Shown here: positions 1-15,454 of the stretch, piece by piece
How positions within the stretch are numbered: the stretch's first letter is position 1
How the letters are laid out: each line of letters starts with the position of its first letter
Source: Drosophila pseudoobscura
Lineage: Eukaryota > Arthropoda > Insecta > Diptera > Drosophilidae
Length of the DNA stretch: 64,000 nt
Assembly: GCF_009870125.1 (NCBI RefSeq)
Contig: NC_046683.1
Coordinates: forward strand, 14,517,001-14,581,000
Reading direction: 5' to 3'
Notes under the pieces: model-generated
What the model was told of the DNA's origin: nothing
The model's input: only the letters and a program-made list of their open reading frames with translations
Databases searched by the model: none
Translations under genes and position numbers: made by a program

Positions 1-209
1 GCGAACATACATTTATTCAGCACTAAATACTATTAAAAAAAAAGGATGATAGGATCATAAATTAGTTTTTTACACTGTTTATTGGTTGGATCTTTTCATG
101 TTTATTTTCTTGTTGTAAATTTAGTGTAGCATTACACGCGTTATTTTGTATAAAAAAAAAACAGACACAGAAGCATGTTTTTTGTGTGGTTGTTGGTTGC
201 TGCCTCTCC

Positions 210-3533
<3,324 letters not shown>

Positions 3534-3663
3534 GCTGCAAGTGTGGGAAGATCATAAAAAGAGAGCAAAATGTTAGCCCGTTTCTGCTTGAGAATGCCAA
3601 TGACTGCACACACACACACACGCGCGCGCGCATTTGATGCTGCTTCTGCTGTTGTTGTTGTTG

Positions 3664-3798
3664 ATTTGTGACTTTATTAAGGTAAATATCTTCAAGGCGA
3701 TATCCTTAAGAGGAATAGTTAACCATGGATGTTACTTTGGTCCAATTGAATACCACAGCGACTTCAAAATCATCGCTATAGTTTTAGTTTAGGACGTG
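3664..3798 (-). ncRNA. H/ACA snoRNA-like unit, family E copy 3, in the 5'UTR intron
   Basis: Diverged member of family E. The 5' hairpin is closed by GTCCTA and TTGGAC, the H box is AAAGTA, and the 3' hairpin ends AATAAAGTC followed by ACA and AAT. It lies in RpS5 intron 1 on the host strand, so all four introns carry at least one unit. Confidence 0.65.
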
Positions 3799-4041
3799 CA
3801 GGAAACAAAAAAATACAAAAAAAAAGATGAAAGAAACCAACACGTGTGACGCACACATATACACACACACAAACAAAAAGCCGCCCGTATTTAACCTCAT
3901 TTTTCGAACAATGCATTTTTATTCATACGTCCGACAAATAATGCACAAAACCCTCTATGTTCACAGTTAGCCATCACGTTTAGCATTCCTTTGGTTATAA
4001 TTTACTGTTTATACACAGATTTTTTTAGCAAAATTTCTTAC

Positions 4042-4105
4042 TTTTTCACAGAAGAAATCGAGATACGATGTCAGCGCAAAGGCAAACGCCTGAAAAAGAA
4101 CATGT
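4042..4105 (-). promoter_or_regulatory. RpS5: RpS5 5'UTR exon with TOP-like start
   Basis: On the minus strand a pyrimidine run (TTCTTTTTC, about 4105-4095) is followed by a short leader and a donor (AAAAA|GTAAGA) at 4042/4041. The matching acceptor is CTTGCAG at 3541-3535, two bases before the RpS5 ATG. A terminal oligopyrimidine start is typical of ribosomal-protein genes and predicts growth-dependent translation. The exact transcription start is inferred. Confidence 0.65.
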
Positions 4106-4613
4106 TTCGGCAGTGTGGGGCAATGCCAGCGAAAATCATTTCCGCCATTGCCTACATGGTTGTATTTCACATGCAGGGCTGCCTAAAATAGCGAATATCG
4201 ATACATGTTTTGTGTGCGGATTTTGCGAGAGTTAGCCCTCTGTTGCTTAATTAAATTGTTTTTGGCTTTATTAAGTACAAAATTGGATTTTCTGTTATGT
4301 AACAGTGCAACACGAATGTGATTGTTTCATTATACTTGCTATTTTTATTTATCAATATTTAATACATATATCGATACTAATTTTCTGTAACGATATTGGT
4401 TGTTTAGATAGTTGCCAGTCACCGTGTAGGTACCATTTTTGAATACACATTTATTTGTCATTCACAGTGAGTACCGCGATTTTTCTCGAATGCTCAAAAG
4501 TGTCATCACTAATAGGCAACAACAACAACAACATGTTTGTTGCTCGAAATCACCGCAAATATTGTATTTCGAAAAGTTAATAAGCTATATTCCATTGCAA
4601 GCGGCGAGGCAAC
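4104..4613. promoter_or_regulatory. Divergent RpS5/Gga promoter with two DRE motifs
   Basis: This interval separates the RpS5 5'UTR exon (minus) from the Gga start codon (plus). Perfect TATCGATA motifs lie at 4196-4203 and 4369-4376, with a partial CGATA at 4391. TATCGATA is the DREF/BEAF-32-type element common at Drosophila housekeeping and head-to-head promoters. No TATA box is evident near the RpS5 TOP start. Confidence 0.75.
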
Positions 4614-7236
4614 ATGACAACCGACGAGAGCATTATGGAGGAAATGCTGGGTAAATGAAATTGCGAAATTGTTCACCTTCCACACTCTCCTGACATAGCT
4701 CGCCGACGCATAAAATCTACATATAACTCTACTCCTTCCTGCCTCTTTCACTCCTCCTCCAATAACAGACCGAGCAACAAATCCGGCTAAGAAAAGAGTC
4801 GACGAGCTGGGCGTTCAAATGTTCTGCATTGTGGTAAAAAGTCATGTGCAGCTGGTGCACAAGGCTCAGGAGATGATTGTGGCCAAAGTGCGGTCAGCAA
4901 ACGTAACCGAAGCAACGCGAGCCATTTCGGTGAGTGGGGTGGGTGGTTAACGGGGCTGTGGCTGGGACTGTGTGAAAAATTGCCTAGACAAAAGCCCCCA
5001 CACACAAACACACACACACACATACACAGCCATTCAGTCATACAGTGGGGCCCATAAAGTTGGCAAACACATACATACATGCATGTGTACGAACGCACTT
5101 GTGTGGCTGCGTTCGGCTCAAATATGTTATCAAATTATGTGCAGATGTATATGTTATAAAAATGTATTGCCAGGGCGAGACAGGGACAGGGACAGGGCCA
5201 GGCACAGGCACAGGAACCCAAACAAGATTTTTGGCCAAAGTAACATTAGATATGTATGTATGTACAAACCATTTCCAGCTGCTGGAAGAATGCATGACTC
5301 AGTGCGGCGAAGAGTTCCAGGACGAGGCCGGAAAGTTTCGCTTCCTCAATGAACTGATCCGGCTGGTGTCGAAAAAGTACAAGGGAGCCGAAACGCCGCA
5401 CGAGGTGAAGCAGCGGATTATGGAGTGCCTGCTGCTGTGGACCACAGAGTTTCCGCAGCGTCAGAAAATACGCGATGCCTACGACATGCTGCGTAAGGAG
5501 GGCGACATCGAGCATGGCCAGACAGAGGCGCCGTTGGCCAATCGCGAGAGCGTTCTGGGAACCATCGACGAGGCCCGGTTCGCCCAGCTGGTCAAGAGCA
5601 ACAATCCAGAAAACTACAAGCGGGCCAATCTTCTGCTGCAGTATCGCATAGCACAGGAGGCGCGACGAAACGAACTTCTGTCCCAGCATCGTCTTGGGCT
5701 CAACGAGGTCCTGGAGACCATGCAGCTGCTCAACCAAATGCTGGACACCTATGATCCCTCCAACAAGGATGTCAGCGAGACAATAAAAGACCTCTACAAT
5801 ATCTGCAAGAAGCACAAGCCGATCTTCCAGCATATGACGCAACTGTTGGATGAATCCGATGCCCAGCTCATAGGTAAGTTCTGCTGCAGTCTTGGTGGAT
5901 CTGTCTCTCAATCTGTCTCTCTCTGCAGCTGACACATTGGATGCCAATGGGGCCCTCCTGGTCACAATGCAACGCTATAAGCAGCTGGTTCCCTCGCCAA
6001 CTGAACCTGCACCTGGCCTGACCACGACAGCATCAACATCCACAGCAACAGCAACATCAACAGCAACAGCAGCAAAAGACAAAAGTTCCAATAACGATTT
6101 GCTAATCAACGAACTGCTGGGCGATCTCCTCATTGGGAGCAGTGAAAACGGAGCAGGAGCAGAACCAGAAGCTTCATCTGGACTTGGAGACGTTGCAAAA
6201 TCAAACACTTTCACGGCTCCTGCTTCAACCGATCCTCTGGCTGATCTGAGTGACATCTTCAGTAGCGCACTGGCCGAAAGCGAGTCCAAAAAATCGACTG
6301 ATAAATCATTCCAACATGCCAGCTCAGGTGGCGGCGGCGGCATGCTGGAGCCTGAGGTGCTTAGTCCGAGCACAGCCAGCGATGGCCTGGCCAATGGCAG
6401 CTCCAGTTCCGACTCCTCGCGAAAACCCGGGTCGGCCAGGAAAATGCCTCAGATTGATATGCTGAGCGAGGAGCTATTCCAGAAGATATTGCCCAGCCAG
6501 GAGAGGATGAGCAGCTTCAAGCGGGATCCAGAAAAGGTAACCCTCAACGACATGGCCAAAGAGAGGATGCAGGTGAAGCCACCCGAGATGGCACAGACAC
6601 AGACACAGACGCCAGCAAAGCCAGTACCAGCGCCAGAGGTACCTACAGCAGCAGCAGAGCCTGTCGATGATGTTCCTTTGCTAAGCAATGCTCCCGTTAA
6701 CGATGAGCAGGAGCCGCAGGTCGAACCACAGCCGCCCACGCAAAAACATCTCAGCGAGATCAGCATCGAACTAGACAATATCCAGGCCACCGGGGAGCAG
6801 CGCGTGGTGCTCGACGATGATGACATGCAGCTCAGCTTAAACTTTACCAGCGATCGTCCAGGCCATCGTGTCTCGGTGATTGTGATATCGGCCCAGAACA
6901 AGAGCCGTCAGCCAGTCCGGGACTTCCACTTCGAGGCGAGTGTCAAAAAGGTGGGCATGAGCATGATCTCAATAGTAAACCCGTCTGATTCCACATTCAC
7001 TTGTTGCTTTCCTTCATTTCCAGCCATGCAAGGTGCGTCTGCTGCCGCCCACGGAAAGCGCGATGCCACCACACAAGCCCTTTCGTCCAGCCACGCCCAT
7101 CAATCAGGTGATGCTGCTGCTCAATCCCACCGGCAAGGCCGTGGACGTGACCTGCATCGTGGGCTACAAGCTGGGCGACGATCCCGATCCCATCAAAGAG
7201 TCAATTGTGGCCCAAGGCATTGCCTACGTGGACTAA
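4614..7236 (+). CDS. Gga: GGA-type ARF-binding clathrin adaptor
   Basis: Five exons (4614-4650, 4769-4929, 5279-5873, 5929-6950, 7024-7236) encode 675 residues, close to the expected fly length. Domains in order are: VHS (about 8-145, starting DRATNPAKKRVDE, with LLWTTEFPQRQKIRDAYDML near its end); GAT (about 154-285, helical, ARF- and ubiquitin-binding in the family); a Ser/Ala/Thr-rich hinge; and a gamma-adaptin ear (about 568-675). GGAs sort acidic-dileucine cargo at the trans-Golgi network. The hinge contains DVPLL (about residue 510), which fits the DXXLL cargo signal. All introns have GT-AG ends. The ATG at 4614 gives the short N-terminus MTTDESIMEEML expected before VHS. It shares a promoter region with RpS5. 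Confidence 0.93.
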
Positions 7237-8268
7237 ACTTGGGGAAAAAAAAAACTTAAAACACCCGCCCATAAAAAAACCATCACAATACAAAACAAAA
7301 AAGACATCATAACAAAAAGTCAATTCCCCGCAAGGCTATTGCTTTCCCTGCGGCTCCTTTTGTGGGCGAACTCCTTCCCTCCCCCTCCGTTAATATTATT
7401 TTCGGTTTCTATATGTATTTGTATATTTATTAGGGTTTTATTCAAAATTACATTTCGCATAAACGATTTAGTTTAGTCGTAATTCAATACAATAATGATA
7501 TATGTATATCAAAGGTTTATTTATAAATTATGAAAAAGTCGCTACAAAAGCCAAGCGCTCATTTTCAGAGGTAGTTTAACAATTAGTTATTTTTTCTCAA
7601 TTTATGTTGTTTTTGTTTTTGTGAACTGTCCGATCCTCTGTCGTTGAATTGAATTGCTGTTCTCTTGCTGATTGAGGGAGGAGGGGGCGATCGGGATGCC
7701 CCCCCCCTCAGATTCGATTGGATGAATTTTCAGTTCTGGTTGATGATGGAATCGCTGTGTTCTTATCTACGTTAACTGCCTCCAAAAATTGCCAAATTAT
7801 TTGCCAGAGCCTAAGAGTTGCCTTTCAATGCCTGCCCATTGTCGATTGTCTCTCGTTGGGATCTCACTGGGAATTCGGATTCGGGTTTTGGTTTCGGTTT
7901 GGGTTTGAGTATAGTCTGTATAATTGGTGGGTGAATCCACAAATAAATTCAAATTCCGTCTTAAAAAGCACCGAAAAAAGGTTTCAAAGAACTTTGGAAA
8001 TATTTTGTGTCTTAAAAACTAAACTCCAGATTGAGCAAGAGGACCTGAACACCAAAGAAAGACTGGATAAAGATCCTCCAGATTATCGTTAACCATATAC
8101 TAAATGCAATAAACTGTATGAATATTTAAGGAGAGACTACCAATATTCCCAAACAGGACCACAAAAGAGATGTACATTGTTCTTCGCGGGGAGACAATCA
8201 AAACGGATGGCTTCTTAACTGTGACACAGTCACAGAAAGCTTACGATCTAGATTAATGATGCTATCAG
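7237..8268. other. Convergent intergenic/3'UTR interval between Gga and Lst8
   Basis: This interval is AT-rich and contains an A-run just after the Gga stop, several AATAAA-type signals (for example about 8108) and a C-run near 7699. A 124-codon open frame at 7718-8092 has no recognisable protein features. I see no gene here. Confidence 0.6.
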
Positions 8269-9287
8269 CTAATGATTAACCTTTCTTATAATCTCATCCT
8301 TGAAGGACAGGGCAGTGATGGCCTTAGTATGGCCGGTGTATTCCCGCGTGGGAGTCTTTGTTTCCAGCTTCCACAGACGAGCCACTCCGTCTGAGGAGGC
8401 GGTGAAGAGCCACTTTGAGTCTGCACTGAAGGCGGCATCCCACACCCAGTAGTTCTCAATGCAAAGCTCGCGCCACTTGCTGAAGTCTGAGGTCTTCCAG
8501 AGGCACGCCGTCCCATCGCCGGAGGTGGTCAGCAGTAGGCGCGAGTCGGGGCTAAACTTGCAGCGCAAGATGTACCGGGTATGTGCCTGGATCTTCTTTG
8601 TGGGCCGCATAGTGCTCATCTTTTGGTCGGGGCTGCTGCACAGCGACCAGATGTAGCAGTTGCCCTTGTTGTTGGCCGCCGCTAGATAGTGTCCGTCGGG
8701 CGAGATGGCCACGTCCTGGATTGAGGCATCCACCTCGGGCACGATGCATTCGTGCTTTTCTGACTTGACATCCCACAGGAAGACGTTGCCGTTCTGGGAG
8801 CCCATGCCGATCTCCACCTGGTTGGGGTGCAAACAGGCGGCATTCACTGGGGACTCGCAGTCGAACACCCGCGAGCAGTGGGGCGGGGCCGAGATCATAT
8901 CCCAAATGCGCACATGATGGTCCTCGCCGGCGGTGAACATCCAGTTACCGTCTTCCTGGAAGCCAAGGCGTGTCACGTTCTTCTGAACTCCATCAAAGTT
9001 TATCACCGGAGCGGTGCAGTTCGATTCCAAGTCGTAAAGACGGATGCACTGATAGCCACAGGCCGCTAGGCGCGTTTTGTCTGGCGTACGGTCTAGGGCA
9101 TTTACTTGCTGCAAATTAAATATTGAATTGCATTCGCAGTGCAGATGTATGTGCGTTGTGGTTCACTCACAGAAGTCTCTACAAAGCGCATTGTCTTGAT
9201 GCAGTTGCCGGTATGGGCTTGCCACACCTTGATTGTGTGATCGTATCCACCGGTGGCCAGTATTAGTTGGTCCCCCATTGCTTCCAT
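8269..9287 (-). CDS. Lst8: Lst8 / mLST8, seven-bladed WD40 subunit of TOR complexes
   Basis: Two exons (9287-9171 and 9108-8269) encode 318 residues. The intron is GTGAGT...TTTGCAG between VETS and QVNALDRTP. The sequence is WD40 throughout (LATGGYDHTIKVW, FTAGEDHHVRIWD, LTTSGDGTACLW, FTASSDGVARLW) and ends KVNH. Lst8 binds the TOR kinase domain in TORC1 and TORC2. Two in-frame ATGs lie at 9287 and 9278. The second (MGDQLILATGG) matches the usual N-terminus and may be the real start. The gene converges with Gga. Confidence 0.95.
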
Positions 9288-9352
9288 TAATCGTCAATTA
9301 GGCGATTCTATTATTTTGTTATCATTTAATCAGCGGTCATCTGGATTTTGTA

Positions 9353-9442
9353 GGGCTGCAAAACCATCGATGACACTATCGATGGTTTTGGAATTGTGCG
9401 ATAGATCGATGGTTTCTTAGATCATGGATGGTTTTGCAGCTC
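9353..9442. mobile_element. 90-bp MITE-like element flanked by TA
   Basis: The ends are inverted copies of GRGCTGCAAAACCATC (18 of the outer 20 bases match) and both sides carry the dinucleotide TA. The interior has further copies of the ATCGATGGTTT word. The size and TA flanks suggest a tiny Tc1/mariner-type MITE. It sits just upstream of Lst8 and supplies near-DRE words (ATCGATGG). Confidence 0.5.
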
Positions 9443-10334
9443 TATTCAATTGGTCGGTGTGACCAGCCCTGAGAAAATAGTGCCTAGAAAATTCCATACG
9501 CAGGTGTTTTGAATTCCGATCAGACAACGATTAGCCCATTGTAGACCAGTGGGTATTAAGATAATTAAGATGCACATAAATTATGAAACTAAGCGAATTT
9601 TAGCGCAGTTTAGGTGAGAAATATCGTGGTCTTTTTGTTAAGCAAAGATAAAGGATGGGGGTAGACCTACAAGAGTAATTATTATTATTATATTATTTTA
9701 TCGATAGTCCTTTTACGGTATTATTAGTACATTTCGGTATTTTTTTAAGGACAAAATTGAGCCGACGGTATATCGGTATATAATGGTATATTTGATCAAT
9801 ATTTAAGAACAAAGGAAATATGTAGAAACTTCCATACGCAGGTCCAATAGATTGCATTTAAATCCTTTTCTCATTCACTTTCAAACAATTTCTATTTGGC
9901 GCGCACCACTCGGTAATGAAAGTTATTCGGTAGCATGAGCGTCATTTCATACACAAAAGTTGCGGCAGCATTAAATTTGTATGGGCCATGTCTTGTCTCA
10001 TGTGTCGAGAAAACATTCTGTATACCCTTGGGAAATGGATTTTAGAGAATTGCGGGAATGTTTGTCCTCCCAGGCTCTAATGAATGCAGAAATTAGTCAG
10101 TCTCTGATTTAAAGGAATTTCAACGGCATTTTGCAATTAGTGGTCTTACAGAAGCCAAGAATGAGTATCGGGATCAGGATATACAGGACTACAATCAAAT
10201 GCATGAATACGTCTAAAACATACCAATTTGAGAAAATTTATTTATTAATTGCGTTTTAAAACAGTATCTTCATATTAAATTAACGAAATAGGGTATACAA
10301 AGGCATATACCACGGCTTAAACACAACATAAAGT
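9443..10334. other. Intergenic interval upstream of Lst8
   Basis: Apart from one TATCGATA (9699-9706) and a word repeated at about 9495 and 9831 (TTCCATACGCAGGT), I see no gene or complete element in this AT-rich stretch. Confidence 0.5.
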
Positions 10335-10517
10335 TGGCCATTTGTAAAGTGATCTATAATATAATCTATAGAGCACATACTCCATCTTTCTTCTGATTTT
10401 ACTCTTATTTATTTTGTCTAAATAATAATATGCAATATGTTCTTTGAACATTATTTTACCTTAAAGTGTTCTACCGTTTATGTATATATGTATGTACCAT
10501 ATGCTCTTAAATACTAG

Positions 10518-12571
10518 TGTAATATGTGCATTTATTGAGGGTACACTGTACCCATCGGTTAACCATAAATATATCAGCAACACATTGTTGCAGTACACAA
10601 ACAAAACCATTTCAAGTGAGCGTGCAATATGATCGCCGCTTATGCGCTAAGCTAAGTCAGCATTCCCACGCTGATCACTTGAAGCATATATATATGTATA
10701 CATATGTATACACATATGTATGTATGTACATACATACGGCTCTTGCCCTCTCGATTATGCCGATAAGACAAAAATGTATGACGCGACTCCGCTGTTGGCG
10801 TAACCGGCAGCGCAGCTATGCGGTCTGAGTTGTAAGAATAAATTCAATAAAGATATTCTAAAATCCGAATTCAGACGGCACAGACGTGCCAGTGTTATAA
10901 TTACAGTAGTGACATATTACATGGCGACCGTGACAAGTGTCACGAACATGTAGATGTTCGGAAACAAAAATATATTGAAAATAAATCATATAAAAAAGCG
11001 GAGAGAGAGAGAGAGCGGCGAGAGCGGACAACAACAGCAGCACCACAGCAGGCACCACTGGAAGCAGCAGCAGTCCGACCAACAGGAGAATTACCAACAG
11101 TAGCTGCAGCAGCAGCAGTAACAACGAAATGGAGCGAAACTGAACGCAGTAAGTAGAGTGGTATGTGTGGCAGAAGAGGCGGCGTAGTAAAACGCCTGAG
11201 AGCCAGAAAGTCCAAACTGCTCAAACTGCTAAATAGCAACGAGAATTTGCCGTGGAGCACATCTGTGAAATTACACACAGAGCTCGATCACATCAAATTG
11301 TTGCTAGCAGAAAAGAAAAAGCAAGAGCCAATGCACACAACCACCTACACTGCAATAAAATATTCACATATTTAAATATTAAATATTTAGAGTTTTTACT
11401 TCAGTAATAGACTCTGATTCAGACTCAAAGTGATCGGCTAGTGTGATTACCGCTGGTATCGTAAGGTCGCCTAGGTCTTCTTCTTTTATATACATGTAAA
11501 TGTGTATCTGAACCGCTTGCGATTTCAGATTCGCTCTCTAAATCTGTGTTTGTTTCTTCCTCGACTAATACTGGAGTATTCAAAATCGAAGATATAGTTA
11601 TGTCTAGTGAATATTTTGATTTAATGCTATTTTAATTTGTTTTTAATCTATTCAAAAATACATACGATACATACGACCAATGCTGAGTATTTAACTTTTC
11701 TTTATTGTCGTGTATCAGGTAACGAGCTTGGTTAAAACTAATATTGTCGCGTGTCTACTTATAGTTTCGTTTGAAATATTCCTATTTTGTGCTTGACACT
11801 TGTATGATTTATCAAAATTTTATTTTAACTAATGCGGCATTAATATTTTGCCATTCCATTTCATTTTAAAATAAGTTATTAAAATGTGCAAAAACATCTA
11901 TAGATTTTCAATCAAATAATGATATATTTTTATTCATGTATTCTTCTGGACTTTTTCTTTTATTTTTAAACAATTTTTGTTACTATTATAAATTTGTTTT
12001 AAATTTTGTCCAGGTCATCTGCCCGGCTTTGATAGCGTTTCTTTATGCATCTATTGTGTAGTTTATACAATTTATATAATGGATGTCCTATGATTATTAT
12101 GAAAATAATAGCAACAAGTATTGTTATTAACTTTAGGTCGGTGTTATTGACTTCGACTTTGTTTATTACATTCGCTGTCGAATCTAAGGATTTTACATCT
12201 ACTAAGCCCATTTTGTCAAAAATTTTCAAATATTTCTTCAAATTTACCTATTTTGTTTGTTTGTGACATACGTATATAATTTAATGCAAAAAGAAATTTC
12301 TTTTTTTTTCTTTTATACTACTGTATACATTTTTTGTTTTTAAATTTTTGAAATTAATTTATGTATATTTTTTTTTGTTTTTACATTATTTCCTGATACT
12401 TGAAGCCCTCTAGCCCTCTCGATTATGCTGATAAGAAAAATATGTATGAAGCCGCTCCGCTGTTGGCGTAATTTATAAGTTTTAAGAATAAATTCAATAA
12501 AGATAGTCTAAAAACCGAAGTCAAACGGCACAGACGTGCCAGTGTTATAATTAAAGTAGTGACATATTACA
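10518..12571 (+). mobile_element. Fossil LTR retroelement, Ty3/gypsy type, inserted in the left arm
   Basis: The left LTR is 10518-10921. It begins TGTAATATGT and ends ACATATTACA, a perfect 10-bp inverted terminus. A primer-binding-site-like TGGCGACCGTGACA follows at once. A related right LTR ends at 12571. The target duplication CTAG lies at 10514-10517 and 12572-12575. The element is clearly broken and does not retain an intact gag-pol set. A short frame at 12241-11999 on the opposite strand has one membrane segment and could be an envelope-like remnant of a nested piece. The element is absent from the right arm, so it probably arrived after the palindrome formed. Confidence 0.8.
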
Positions 12572-14991
12572 CTAGAGGCAATCTCAAAGCTCGAATAAGT
12601 ATATCGTACGAAATCCGATATGAAGGTAAAAAAGTTAGTGCAGAAAGCGTTTTGTCGTTCCGTAATTTGTATACAGTCTTATCCAAAAATTACAGATTCA
12701 GAGCCGAAGCAAAATTCTGAAAATGAAGAAAAAAGTACTTGAAATCTTTCCTCTTCGGGTCTCCTCAACCCTTTTTGACATGCAAGGAACCTGTAAGGAC
12801 ATTTTATGAGAGGTCCGACGATGATGCTGATGATAATGATGGTGATGGTGATGGGGGTTAGGACTAACTCAATCTTTGTTTAAATTTAAGCGCTGGCAAT
12901 TATTAGCCAAGTCGAGGCGAAAGGGTCTGATATCTGGGTGAGATCCGCGGGTGTGCCGCCTCCTTCATACATCATTCATACGCTTAGCGTGTTAATTATC
13001 CTGAAATTCGGTCTATTAAAGTTTCAACAGTCTCGCATACATTGGGGGATGCTCCTTCGAGCGAAGCTAACCCCAGTTTTTCCCCCAATTTCCACCCATC
13101 TCAAACGTAATTAATGAAAGCGTACTTAAATCATTTTTGTGCGTGGGCCCCACAAAAATACCCACTAAAAAAATATACCAAAAAAATACAATTAGTTAAC
13201 AAGCGAGAAAAGGAACAAGCATTGCAAACGAGGCAGACAGCGAGGGGGCGAGAAAGTGGGAAGAGAAAAGAGGGATGAGGGGATGATGGGAAGATGGGAA
13301 GACGGAAAGAGAGGCAATGAGGAATACCCAAAAAGCAAATCCAGCAAAGGTGCCAGGCCGCGCGCTAAAACGTTTCAATTTTTCATAAATATTCAAAAAG
13401 GTAACAAAACAGCACCAACAAAAACAGTTTCCTAAGAAGGGGGTATGGGGTGGGGGATGACAACAGCTGCCCCTGTTTTTTGTATATTTTCTGAGTAATT
13501 TTTTGTTTTTTTGTGTGAGTTTTGCAAGGAGCGCGGATTCCTCATTCAACGGTCAGCTTCAGAGTTTCAGCTCCAGCTTCGTTATCGCCTTTGTGTTTTG
13601 TAGGTGTTGTTACCAATCTTTTTTGCCCCCTCCCCGGCTAACTGCTGTTCGTTCCTCTCTTCCCCATGGAGAGAAGTCCTGGAAGCTACTCTTCTGCTCT
13701 GTCCCTTTCTCTGTCCGCGCGAGTGGACAACAAATAAGAAATTCAAGTTGAAAGCAGGGCCCCACGAAGCTGGAATACTCTAACTGGGAAATGGGATTTC
13801 GGAATGCTCCTTTAATTCTTACATTTCTTACATTTCCGACAATTTTTGCCTATGGCAGGGGACAGTAATAAAAAAGAAAAAAAATGTTGTGGAAACGTGA
13901 ATAAAACAGAAAACAAAAATTTCTTATTTTAAGATCCTTTTAGGATACTTTTTCTGAAATCTTGCAGGCTTCGACCAACGAATGGATCCGTGGATCTAAA
14001 AACCTTGGGGAGAATACAAACCTCGACAATGGTTGCCATCAGATTTTCCCTCACATAGGGTATGCGAATAAACAACAACAGCAGGAGCGAAAAAGCGGCA
14101 CCCGAAAAAGAGGAAAACTTTTTCGATTTAAGCAATTTTTATTCTCGCTGTTTTCGCAGGGTAGCAAGGGTAGGCAGCTCCAGGGCTACTTGTGGCCAAT
14201 TGAACAATTGTATAAGCATTTAAATTTGTACAGAACATGCCAAAAGTTGGGTATTTTCAGTTCGCAGCTAAATATTTACAAATTTATTGAACAAAGTAGA
14301 TTTGAATGGCTCTTACTCGCAGCCCTCCTTCGTATCTCCACTGTTGACACTTTAATTTAATTAATCTTTGATTTTTTTACTGTCGCGGATGCCTTGACTC
14401 TCCTGCGATTCGCACCGGTTTCCAAGAGTTTTTTGGATATAGATAGGATACAATTCGTATACAAAAAACTGATGAGCAGATTATGCAATCCTATTCATCC
14501 AATTCACAATACCGCACAAACTTCTGTTCTTTGGTTTTCTCTAATTTAATTAGATTAGTTAATTAATTAAATTAATTTTCCGATACATGTTCACATACAT
14601 GTATAATTTTTTGATATTCTTGAACTATTTTTATTACAATTCATTGTCGATTTCATTTCGTAGTTCTACGATATAAAGTTGGTCGACTACATTCGTTGCA
14701 ACGTTGTGCTTTTATTCATATACATGTGTACATATGTATAGATATATACATACATACTATGTATATGCATATAGAATGTTCTTTCTTTCTTTTGGAGAGC
14801 CCCCGACGAGGTTCAGTTAGGGCTAGGCCAAGGCAGCCAAAGAGCGTCCGAAAATTAATGCAAATTTATATCGTGGAAAACTTTTCAATTTGTTTCGACT
14901 TTTTTACTACCCCCGACAAGCCCCCACAAGCCCCTGCCTGACCCACTCTTTCTCTCTCTTTCTGTCTCGTTTTCTCTGTCATTTGCTGCAG

Positions 14992-15044
14992 AATCATCCC
15001 AAGTGTTCCGTCGCGTACCCCTCGTAGCGCCTTATCTCAGTCTG
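14992..15044 (+). other. 53-nt exon-like block, left arm
   Basis: A strong polypyrimidine acceptor (TTTCTCTGTC...TGCTGCAG) precedes and a consensus donor (GTAAGTATTTT) follows a 53-nt segment. One frame is open (I-I-P-S-V-P-S-R-T-P-R-S-A-L-S-Q-S). The block and both splice sites are identical in the right arm. The host transcript is unknown; it could be a coding microexon or a 5'UTR exon. Confidence 0.45.
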
Positions 15045-15454
15045 GTAAGTATTTTGTATTTAACATGCACAATTTGGCCATTTTTGGAGCCATAATTAAC
15101 GTGCCGCCAATGCATATATCCGGATCCAAGGACGACGACGAGGACGGGGACGAAACAAGCTAAATGACGAGGTCCCAGTCTGCCAAGTTGGGCCACCTTG
15201 AATTAGTCTTTAGAGGTCTGGGCGTCTCTTGGGCAATGCAGACACTGAGAGAAATGTTAGCAATGTGCGACAGAAGTCTGAACCACATACCAAAGAGTGA
15301 AGAACGTGTGAGTAGAAGTAAGGAGCAAGGAATGTCCAGTACGAAATTGTGCGAGTGAGCATGTTTTGCTTAATATTCGTGCAGATTGTGGACCATGTTC
15401 TGATCGTATTTTTGGTACCAAATACAGTAGGTCGACCCGTTGCTGTTTTCCAAT

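Noticed and set aside
5246-5965. 239-codon minus-strand frame opposite Gga
   Set aside because: It is antisense to the VHS/GAT exon and its sequence is the shadow of that conserved coding region.
7718-8092. 124-codon frame between Gga and Lst8
   Set aside because: Low-complexity (GFGFWFRFGF) and unlike any protein; lies in convergent 3'UTR territory.
11163-11375. 70-codon frame inside the LTR fossil as a host gene
   Set aside because: Lies within the element between its LTRs and is better seen as part of the fossil.
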